Assembly (NCBI GenBank): GCA_003445475.1
Contig: DMDP01000159.1
Location: 1-5,753 of the forward strand
Direction of reading: 5' to 3'
Source of the DNA: Peptococcaceae bacterium
GTDB taxonomy: Bacteria > Bacillota > Desulfotomaculia > Desulfotomaculales > UBA12532
DNA length: 5,753 nt
In this document: positions 1 to 5,753 of the stretch, piece by piece
Position numbering within the stretch: position 1 is the first letter of the stretch
Layout of the letters: each line of letters starts with the position of its first letter
Made by a program: the position numbers and the translations under genes
Notes under the pieces: generated by a model
Database searches by the model: none
What the model saw: only the letters and a program-made list of their open reading frames with translations
Told to the model about the DNA's origin: nothing

Positions 1-795
1 GTGAACATCGTGCGCGGCGGGCCGGGGGTGGGAAACATCGCCCCGGGGCGGAGCGACTCCTTCCGGGCCACCCGCGGCGGGGGACACGGGGACTACCGCC
101 ACATTGTTCTCGCCCCTTCTTCCGTGCAGGAGATTATCGACCTCATGGGCCTGGCCTTCGATCTTGCGGACCGGTACCGCAACCCGGTGATGGTGGTGGG
201 CGACGGCATTCTGGGGCAGATGATGGAACCGGTCGAATTGACGGAGGAAGAACCCCCGGTGCTCCCCGCCAAGCCCTGGGCCACCATCGGTACGGGGGGG
301 CGCGGCCGGACCAATATCATTAATTCCCTCTACATCGTCCCCGAGGAACTGGAGGCGGTGAACCGCAGGCTCGCCGCCAAGTACGCGCGTATGCAAGAAG
401 AGCAGCGCTGGGATACGTACCGCCTGGACGGCGCCGAGGTGGTGGTCGTGGCCTACGGGACGATGGCACGCATCGCCCGCGCGGCCGTCGACAGGGCCTG
501 CGCCCGCGGTGTGGCGGCAGGGCTGATACGGCCTGTGACGCTGTGGCCGTTTCCGCGGCGCGCGTTCGCGCAGGTCGGTCCCGGGGCGCGCTGCTTCCTC
601 GCCGTGGAAATGAGCGCGGGCCAAATGGTTGAGGACGTGCGGCTGGCGGTCGAGGGGGCGCGGCCGGTGCACTTTTACGGCAGGACCGGCGGTGTGGTGC
701 CGTCGGTGCGCGAGGTGGCGGAAGCCATTATCAAGGTGGCGGGAGGTGCAACCGGTGGCCAGGATCTTTGCCAGGCCTCAAGCGCTGACGTCTAA
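1..795 (+). CDS. vorB: 2-oxoacid:ferredoxin oxidoreductase, alpha subunit (VorB/KorA type), 5'-truncated
   Basis: This is the C-terminal three quarters of the alpha subunit of a thiamine-diphosphate-dependent, CoA-acylating 2-oxoacid:ferredoxin oxidoreductase, a cytoplasmic enzyme converting a 2-oxo acid plus CoA to acyl-CoA, CO2 and reduced ferredoxin. The frame is open at base 1. The GTG there is probably an internal Val in the conserved 'VNIVRGGPG' stretch, because full VorB proteins run about 350 residues and about 100 are missing. Visible are the end of the pyrimidine-binding (POR_N) domain, with RGGPGVGNI (residues 4-12), [10 protein letters not shown] (24-33) and the NPVMVVGDG strand (61-69), and then the transketolase-C-like domain II from about 140 to 245, including [10 protein letters not shown] (176-185). 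The last 15 or so residues look like an unconserved tail reading into the beta gene. The family is clear. Substrate class (branched-chain 2-oxo acid versus 2-oxoglutarate) cannot be fixed from sequence alone, so the symbol is provisional. Confidence 0.9.
   Translation: MNIVRGGPGVGNIAPGRSDSFRATRGGGHGDYRHIVLAPSSVQEIIDLMGLAFDLADRYRNPVMVVGDGILGQMMEPVELTEEEPPVLPAKPWATIGTGGRGRTNIINSLYIVPEELEAVNRRLAAKYARMQEEQRWDTYRLDGAEVVVVAYGTMARIARAAVDRACARGVAAGLIRPVTLWPFPRRAFAQVGPGARCFLAVEMSAGQMVEDVRLAVEGARPVHFYGRTGGVVPSVREVAEAIIKVAGGATGGQDLCQASSADV
741..748 (+). promoter_or_regulatory. Ribosome binding site deciding the beta-subunit GTG start
   Basis: GGGAGGTG lies inside the 3' end of the alpha gene and six bases before the GTG at 755. 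It is the only good Shine-Dalgarno match near the point where homology to beta subunits begins, so it selects this start over the far-upstream ATG at 629, which would add 42 unrelated residues. Confidence 0.75.
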
Positions 796-1512
796 AGCCT
801 TTCATTACTGTCCCGGGTGCACCCACGGCATCATCCACCGGCTGGTCGCCGAGGTGATCGACGAACTCGGCGTCCGGGAGAACACCGTCGGCGTGTGTCC
901 GGTGGGGTGCGCGGTGTTTGCGTACGATTACTTCAACGTCGATATGATCGAGGCCGCACACGGCAGGGCGCCCGCGGTGGCCACCGGTGTCAAGAGGGTG
1001 TTGCCCGACCGGGTGGTGTTCACCTACCAGGGTGACGGCGACCTGGCGGCCATCGGCACGGCGGAGATCGTGCACGCCGCGGCGCGGGGCGAAAATATAA
1101 CCGTTATCTTCGTCAATAATGCGATTTACGGGATGACCGGCGGCCAGATGGCTCCGACCACCCTTCTCGGCCAGAAGACCACAACCACGCCCCAAGGGAG
1201 GGACGCAAGGCTGGCCGGGTATCCGTTGCGGGTGGCGGAAATGCTGAGCACCATCGAAGGGGCGGCCTACGTGGCCCGGGCGTCGGTGCACAACCCGAAG
1301 AACGTGAGGCGTGCCCGGCAGGCCATCAAGAGGGCGTTTGAGGTACAGCTCGCCGGGGGCGGGTTTGCGCTCGTCGAGGTCCTTTCCACGTGCCCCACCA
1401 ACTGGGGCTTGAGCCCGGTGGAGGCCTTGCAGTGGCTCGAGGAACACATGCTTCCCGTCTACCCGCTCGGCGAATTCAAGGTCCCGCAAGCCGCGACGGG
1501 AGGGGAAAAGTA

Positions 1513-1513
<1 letters not shown>
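755..1513 (+). CDS. vorA: 2-oxoacid:ferredoxin oxidoreductase, beta subunit (VorA/KorB type, TPP-binding)
   Basis: This is the catalytic subunit that binds thiamine diphosphate and the proximal [4Fe-4S] cluster. The GTG at 755 is chosen because GGGAGGTG (741-748) sits six bases upstream and the product then starts [11 protein letters not shown] directly before the conserved HYCPGCTHG. The protein is 252 residues, normal for the family. The TPP/Mg motif is GDGDLAAIG (93-101) through NN (121-122), followed by [12 protein letters not shown] (125-136). Likely cluster ligands are Cys19 and Cys22 (CPGC), Cys52 (PVGC) and Cys213 (STCPTNWG), by analogy with the CxxC...C...C pattern of archaeal 2-oxoacid oxidoreductases; Cys48 is an extra nearby cysteine. 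It overlaps the alpha gene by 41 nt and its stop shares one base with the gamma start, so the three are almost surely co-translated. The family is certain. The oxoacid substrate is not. Confidence 0.93.
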
Positions 1514-2091
<578 letters not shown>

Positions 2092-2192
2092 GTCAGGCCG
2101 GGAAGGGTTCCGGGAAGAAACAGAGAAATGGTCCTATTTATATATTGTTAACCAACCTTTTAACCGGTATGCGGGGGAGGAGTGCCCGGTCT
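2092..2192 (+). promoter_or_regulatory. Intergenic spacer with AT-rich island, possible livG promoter region
   Basis: This 101-nt gap is the only real spacer in the window. It contains an AT-rich island (2135-2150, bases TATTTATATATTGTTA) in otherwise GC-rich DNA, and the direct repeat TTAACC at 2148-2153 and 2160-2165 (12-bp periodicity), with one more AACC between. I could not find a convincing pair of sigma-70 boxes. The best is TTGTTA at 2145-2150 with TATGCG 17 bases later, which is weak and would place the transcript start almost on the ribosome binding site. No terminator with a U-tract follows the gamma gene, so read-through from the oxidoreductase genes is equally possible. Confidence 0.3.
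2174..2182 (+). promoter_or_regulatory. Ribosome binding site deciding the livG TTG start
   Basis: GGGGAGGAG ends ten bases before an in-frame TTG at 2193. The nearest ATG, at 2169, lies upstream of this site and has only a pyrimidine-rich leader, so the TTG is preferred. It also gives the family-like N terminus MTVQLVIEGLSLAFGGV. Confidence 0.6.
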
Positions 2193-2954
2193 TTGACGGT
2201 CCAACTTGTCATCGAAGGGTTGTCTTTAGCTTTTGGCGGCGTGACCGCGCTTAACGGCATCGACCTCGAGATTCAACAGGGGAAGATAACCGCCATTATC
2301 GGCCCCAACGGGGCCGGCAAAACCAGTCTCTTGAACTGCATCAGCGGCCTTTACCGGCCCAGCCGCGGCCGCATCCTCTTTGAAGGGCGCGACATCACCC
2401 ACCTGTCGCCGGATGCCAGGGCACGTCTCGGTATCGGCCGCACCTTTCAAAACATCGAGCTCTTCAAGCACATGACCACCCTCGACAACCTGATGCTGGG
2501 CAGGCACATCCACCTCCGGACGGGGCTGCTCGCCGGCGGTCTTTACTGGCTGGGGGCGTGGCGGGAGGAGGCCCTTCACCGCCGCCGGGTGGAAGAAATC
2601 ATCGATTTTTTGGAAATCGAAAGCGTCCGCAACAAGCCCGTCGGCACCCTTGCCTACGGCCTGCAAAAACGCGTTGAGCTCGGACGGGCGCTGGCGCTTG
2701 AACCCAGGCTTCTCCTGCTGGACGAACCCATGGCCGGGATGAACACCGAGGAAAAGGAGGACATGGCGCGCTTTATTCTCGACGTGGCCGAGGAGTGGGG
2801 CACGACCATGATCCTTATCGAGCACGACATGGGCGTGGTAATGGACATCTCCGACTGGGTAGTGGCGCTGGACTTCGGCAGCAAGATCTTCGAGGGTACA
2901 CCCCTGGAGGCCCAGCAATCACCGGAGGTCATCCGGGCCTACCTGGGCATGTAG
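2193..2954 (+). CDS. livG: Branched-chain amino acid-type ABC transporter ATP-binding protein LivG
   Basis: This is one of the two cytoplasmic ATPases that power a Liv/HAAT-type importer (branched-chain amino acids or related amides and carboxylates). From the TTG at 2193 the protein is 253 residues, typical of LivG. Motifs in order are: A-loop region LAFGGVTALNG (12-22), Walker A GPNGAGKT (37-44), Q-loop RTFQN (83-87, Gln86), signature LAYGLQKRVELGRAL (153-167), Walker B LLLLDEP (173-179) with Glu178, D-loop-like AGMN (181-184), and H-loop IEHDM (209-213, His211). The signature carries YG in place of SGG, which is usual for LivG proteins. The C terminus VVALDFGSKIFEGTP followed by VIRAYLGM is also LivG-like. 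An ATG at 2169 would add eight residues but has a poor ribosome site. The next gene, the acyl-CoA synthetase, starts 17 nt after the stop, and the permease livH follows it, so all three are likely one transcript. Confidence 0.92.
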   Translation: MTVQLVIEGLSLAFGGVTALNGIDLEIQQGKITAIIGPNGAGKTSLLNCISGLYRPSRGRILFEGRDITHLSPDARARLGIGRTFQNIELFKHMTTLDNLMLGRHIHLRTGLLAGGLYWLGAWREEALHRRRVEEIIDFLEIESVRNKPVGTLAYGLQKRVELGRALALEPRLLLLDEPMAGMNTEEKEDMARFILDVAEEWGTTMILIEHDMGVVMDISDWVVALDFGSKIFEGTPLEAQQSPEVIRAYLGM

Positions 2955-2971
2955 CGGGAGAAAGGTGAAGC

Positions 2972-4864
2972 ATGCGGGAAGACACTTTACCCAAGCTGCT
3001 AATGCGCAACGCCGCCCGGCTGGGCGGCAAGATCGCCCTGCGCGAGAAAGAGTTCGGCATCTGGCAGTCGGTTTCCTGGGAGGCGTACGCCAGGCACGTC
3101 CACGACTTTGCGCTCGGGCTGGTAGTCCTGGGTTTCAAGAGGGGCGACAAGGTGGCGATCGTCGGCGACAACCGGCCGGAGTGGCTTTACGCCGAGCTCG
3201 CCGCCCAGGCCCTCGGGGGGGCCGCGGTCGGCATCTACCAGGACAGCCTGCCGCGCGAACTGGCCTACATTATCGACCACGCCGACGCCACGATGGTGGT
3301 GGTGGAGGACCAGGAACAGGTCGACAAGATCCTGGAGATTAAGGACGAACTCCCCAAGGTCAGGAAAGTCGTCTATTACGACCCGAAAGGGCTCAGGTCG
3401 TACACGGATTCTTGGCTTATCTACTTTCCCGAGGTGGAGGCCCTTGGCAAGGAATACGCCGCCAGGCACCCGGAGTTCTTCGCCGGCGAGGTGGCCCGCG
3501 GTCAGGGCGAGGACGTCGCCCTTATCGCCTACACGTCCGGCACGACCGGTGTGCCCAAGGGTGCCATGCTGACGCATTGCAACCTGATCAGCATGGCGAA
3601 GAATCTCCTGGCGATCGACCCGCTGGAGGAGGGTGACGATTTCCTTTCGTTTTTGCCCTTGGCCTGGGTGGGCGAACAGATGCTGGCGGTTTCCGCCGCG
3701 CTCTGGGCCGGGGTTACCGTCAATTTCCCTGAAGAGCCGGAAACGGTCCGAGAAAACCTGCGCGAGATAGGGCCGCACGTAATGTTCTCGCCGCCGCGGA
3801 TCTGGGAAGACATGGTATCGCGGGTAATGGTCAAGATCGAGGACGCCAGCTTTTTCAAGCGTTTCGTATACCGCCTCCTGATGCCCGTCGGCTACCGGCT
3901 GGCGGACTGCCGTTTTGCCAAAAAACCGGTGCCGTTCTGGCTGCGGCTGGGCTACCATATCGCCGACTTCATTCTGTTCAGCGCCATAAAAGACCACCTG
4001 GGGCTGGTGCGTCTCAAGCGGGCGTACACGGGCGGCGCGGCCCTGGGGCCGGACGTCTTCCGCTTCTTCCACGCCCTGGGGGTAAACCTCAAGCAGATTT
4101 ACGGGCAGACGGAGATCGCCGGCATTTCGGTGACGCACCGGGACGGGGATGTCAAGGGCCACACCGTGGGGCTCCCGATCCCGGAGACGGAGATCCGCAT
4201 TGGGGAAGACGGCGAGATCCTTTCCCGAAGCCCCAGCGTCTTTATCGGTTACTACAAGAACCCCGAAGCCACGGCCCAGACGCTGGCCGGCGGGTGGCTC
4301 CACTCGGGCGACGCCGGCTACCTGGACGAAAACGGGCACCTGGTGGTTATCGACCGCCTGAAGGACGTTATGCGCCTGGCGGACGGGAGTATTTTCTCCC
4401 CGCAGTTCATCGAAAACAAGTTGAAATTCAGCCCCTACGTGCGCGAGGCCGTCGTAATCGGCAAGGACCGCCCTTACGTGGTGGCCTTGATCAACATCGA
4501 CATGTATAATACCGGCAAGTGGGCCGAAAAACGGCAACTGGCCTATACGACCTACATCGACCTCAGCCAGAAGCCGGAGGTCCTGGACCTGGTTACCGGC
4601 GAGGTGTTGCGGGTCAACAAGGAGTTGCCCGAACCGGTGCGGATCAAGAAGTTCGTTATCCTGCACAAGGAACTCGACGCCGACGACGAGGAGCTCACCA
4701 GGACGCGCAAGGTGCGGCGGCGCTTCGTCGAGGAGAAATACCGGTCGCTGATCGAGGCCCTTTACGCGGATCAGGAGACGGTCGGTGTCGAATCGCGGGT
4801 GCGTTACCGGGACGGGCACGAGGCCCTGGTCAGCACGGCGCTCAAGGTTATTACGCTTGCCTGA
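2972..4864 (+). CDS. AMP-forming long-chain-type acyl-CoA synthetase (AMP-binding family)
   Basis: This is a member of the ANL adenylate-forming family, which activates a carboxylic acid with ATP and then transfers it to CoA. The ATG at 2972 follows AGAAAGGTGA and begins MREDTLPKLLMRNAARLG, typical of this subfamily. The protein is 630 residues, within the long-chain synthetase range. Motifs are: P-loop YTSGTTGVPKG (187-197), the substrate-pocket and adenine region from GGAALG to YGQTE (377-381), WLHSGDAGYLDENG (442-455) with the ribose-binding Asp447, the hinge DRLKD (461-465), and the probable A10 catalytic Lys580 in LTRTRKVRR. After the hinge it reads ADGSIFSPQFIEN (471-482 core), where many relatives have a GENISP-type segment. 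A tail of about 40 residues (590-630) follows the catalytic lysine. It lies between livG and livH, suggesting that it acts on the transported solute or its product. The chain length or aromaticity of the substrate cannot be told from the sequence. Confidence 0.9.
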   Translation: MREDTLPKLLMRNAARLGGKIALREKEFGIWQSVSWEAYARHVHDFALGLVVLGFKRGDKVAIVGDNRPEWLYAELAAQALGGAAVGIYQDSLPRELAYIIDHADATMVVVEDQEQVDKILEIKDELPKVRKVVYYDPKGLRSYTDSWLIYFPEVEALGKEYAARHPEFFAGEVARGQGEDVALIAYTSGTTGVPKGAMLTHCNLISMAKNLLAIDPLEEGDDFLSFLPLAWVGEQMLAVSAALWAGVTVNFPEEPETVRENLREIGPHVMFSPPRIWEDMVSRVMVKIEDASFFKRFVYRLLMPVGYRLADCRFAKKPVPFWLRLGYHIADFILFSAIKDHLGLVRLKRAYTGGAALGPDVFRFFHALGVNLKQIYGQTEIAGISVTHRDGDVKGHTVGLPIPETEIRIGEDGEILSRSPSVFIGYYKNPEATAQTLAGGWLHSGDAGYLDENGHLVVIDRLKDVMRLADGSIFSPQFIENKLKFSPYVREAVVIGKDRPYVVALINIDMYNTGKWAEKRQLAYTTYIDLSQKPEVLDLVTGEVLRVNKELPEPVRIKKFVILHKELDADDEELTRTRKVRRRFVEEKYRSLIEALYADQETVGVESRVRYRDGHEALVSTALKVITLA

Positions 4865-4875
4865 GGGGGATAGGA

Positions 4876-5670
4876 ATGGACTTTTTTCTGCAAGTATTGG
4901 TCACCGGGCTGGTAGTCGGAAGCATCTACGCGCTTGTCGCCCTGGGTTTCGTCCTTATATACAAGGCAAGTGACGTCATTAACTTCGCCCAGGGCCAGCT
5001 GTTGTTGATCGGGGCGTACGTAAGCCTGACCCTGGCGACGACCTACAAGGTCCCCTTTTTCCTTGCCGTCCTGTGCACCCTGGCGGCCAGCGTCGTCGTG
5101 GGGCTGGCCATCGAGCGGTTCATCCTGCGACCCTTCATCGGCGAGCCCGTCATCTCGGTGATCATGGCCACCATCGGCCTGTCCAGTTTTCTCGGGGGCC
5201 TGATCCAGGTTATATGGGGAACGGAAACGCGCACCTTTCCCCAGGTGTTTCCGACCGCCCCGGTGCATCTCGGCCCGGTGGCGGTATCGCAGGTTTACCT
5301 CTGGTCGCTCGGCCTTTCCCTCTTCCTGCTCCTGGTTTTCTCGGTCTTCTTTAAATACTCCAGCACCGGGATCGTGATGCGCGCCACCGCCGACGACCAG
5401 AACGCGGCCCTTTCCATGGGCATCAGCGTCAAGAAGGTGTTCGGCATCACGTGGGCCATCGCCGCAGTGGTTGCGGCCATCGGCGGCATCCTGCTGGGCA
5501 ATATTAACGGGGTCAATTCTTCGCTGGCCCAGATAGGTTTGAAGGTGCTGCCGGTAGCGATTCTGGGGGGCCTGGACAGCATCCCGGGCGCGGTCCTGGG
5601 CGGTTTCATCATCGGCCTTCTGGAAAACGTAGCGGGGGGATACCTCGATCCGCTTGTCGGCGGGGGATGA
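4876..5670 (+). CDS. livH: Branched-chain amino acid-type ABC transporter permease LivH, 3' end lost
   Basis: This is a hydrophobic inner-membrane permease of a Liv/HAAT importer, partner of LivG. The ATG at 4876 lies six bases after GAGGGGG (4863-4869) and 11 nt after the synthetase stop. Seven or so hydrophobic stretches are visible, at roughly residues 5-29, 41-55, 60-82, 92-114, 140-160, 187-210 and 223-250. LivH hallmarks are VINFAQGQLLLIGAY (34-48), the cytoplasmic loop TGIVMRATADDQNAALSMGI (164-183) and LPVAILGGLDSIPGAVLGG (225-243), then LENVAGGYLDPLVGGG at the end. It stops at 264 residues, whereas LivH proteins usually continue with a KEV-type stretch and a last membrane segment, to about 290. 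The TGA at 5668-5670 is probably false: one added G in the G-run 5662-5666 gives GGG-Met-Lys-Lys and an open frame up to the adapter junction. So treat it as a truncated gene at a contig end, not as a naturally short protein. Confidence 0.9.
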   Translation: MDFFLQVLVTGLVVGSIYALVALGFVLIYKASDVINFAQGQLLLIGAYVSLTLATTYKVPFFLAVLCTLAASVVVGLAIERFILRPFIGEPVISVIMATIGLSSFLGGLIQVIWGTETRTFPQVFPTAPVHLGPVAVSQVYLWSLGLSLFLLLVFSVFFKYSSTGIVMRATADDQNAALSMGISVKKVFGITWAIAAVVAAIGGILLGNINGVNSSLAQIGLKVLPVAILGGLDSIPGAVLGGFIIGLLENVAGGYLDPLVGGG

Positions 5671-5677
5671 AAAAAGG

Positions 5678-5753
5678 GGCTCGGAAGAGGGTCGTGCAGG
5701 GGAAGAGGAGAGATATCGGTGGGCGGCCGTTAATTAAAAAAAAAAAGAAAAAG
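5678..5753. other. Sequencing-adapter read-through plus poly-A (non-genomic contig tail)
   Basis: Bases 5678-5735 line up end to end, with no net gap, with the 58-base reverse complement of the Illumina TruSeq universal (P5) adapter. By hand count 43 of 58 positions agree. Exact blocks include TCGGAAGAG (5681-5689), GTCGTG (5691-5696), AAGAG (5703-5707) and TCGGTGG (5716-5722), and the ATT just before the poly-A. The bases from 5736 to the end are A-rich (16 A and 2 G), as expected when a read continues past the adapter end. The mismatches, many of them to G, fit low-quality read tails. The stretch should be trimmed and not annotated. The adapter sequence is recalled from general knowledge and was not searched. 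Confidence 0.9.

Noticed and set aside
1..3. GTG at base 1 as a true start codon of a short alpha subunit
   Set aside because: The frame begins inside a conserved segment of the POR_N domain, so the start lies upstream of the window.
731..1489. Minus-strand open frame of 252 codons opposite the beta subunit
   Set aside because: It is a shadow of a well-supported gene and has no family-like sequence or ribosome site.
2645..2700. LivG signature lacking the canonical LSGGQ as a sign of a broken ATPase
   Set aside because: LivG-type ATPases commonly carry a YG-x-Q/K-type signature, and Walker A, Walker B, Q-loop and H-loop residues are all intact.
2999..4819. Long open frame of 606 codons on the minus strand opposite the acyl-CoA synthetase
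   Set aside because: GC-rich codon use leaves the opposite strand open. Its translation shows no recognisable motif, while the + strand carries all the conserved synthetase motifs.
5730..5737. PacI site TTAATTAA next to a partial NotI-like GCGGCCG, suggesting cloning-vector sequence
   Set aside because: The whole stretch aligns better and over its full length with a degraded Illumina P5 adapter. The apparent rare-cutter sites come from base errors at the adapter/poly-A junction.
5736..5753. Poly-A tract as a transcript tail or terminator
   Set aside because: It lies directly after the adapter end and has no preceding hairpin. It is the usual artefact of reading past the adapter.

Overview
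The window looks like one short contig from the genome, or more likely a metagenome-derived assembly, of a GC-rich anaerobic bacterium. All five genes lie on the + strand, closely packed, with strong purine-rich ribosome binding sites and some GTG and TTG starts. The gene content is a ferredoxin-dependent 2-oxoacid oxidoreductase, a Liv-type ABC transporter and an acyl-CoA synthetase. This suits a strict anaerobe of the Peptococcaceae type (Desulfotomaculum/Pelotomaculum-like Clostridia) or a deltaproteobacterium-like organism. The taxonomic guess is inference from gene content only.

Layout. (1) 1-2091: the alpha (5'-truncated by the window edge), beta and gamma subunits of a 2-oxoacid:ferredoxin oxidoreductase of the VorBAC/Kor type. 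They are translationally coupled by a 41-nt and a 1-nt overlap. (2) 2092-2192: a 101-nt spacer with an AT-rich island, the only sizeable gap and the likeliest place for a promoter. (3) 2193-about 5677: livG (ABC ATPase), a 630-residue AMP-forming acyl-CoA synthetase, and livH (membrane permease), with gaps of 17 and 11 nt. (4) About 5678-5753: not genomic. This tail aligns without net gaps to the reverse complement of the Illumina TruSeq universal (P5) adapter, followed by the poly-A typical of reading past the adapter end.

How the genes may work together. The Liv-type transporter would import a branched-chain or aromatic amino acid, or a related carboxylate. The synthetase would activate a carboxylic acid to its CoA thioester. 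The oxidoreductase interconverts 2-oxo acids and acyl-CoA plus CO2 using ferredoxin. Together they suggest amino-acid or branched/aromatic-acid catabolism, or the reverse reductive carboxylation. LivM, LivF, the binding protein and any ferredoxin-like delta subunit would lie outside the window.

I found no CRISPR array, RNA gene, mobile element or new defence system. The most notable observation is the adapter-derived contig end and the false stop codon it very probably gives livH.
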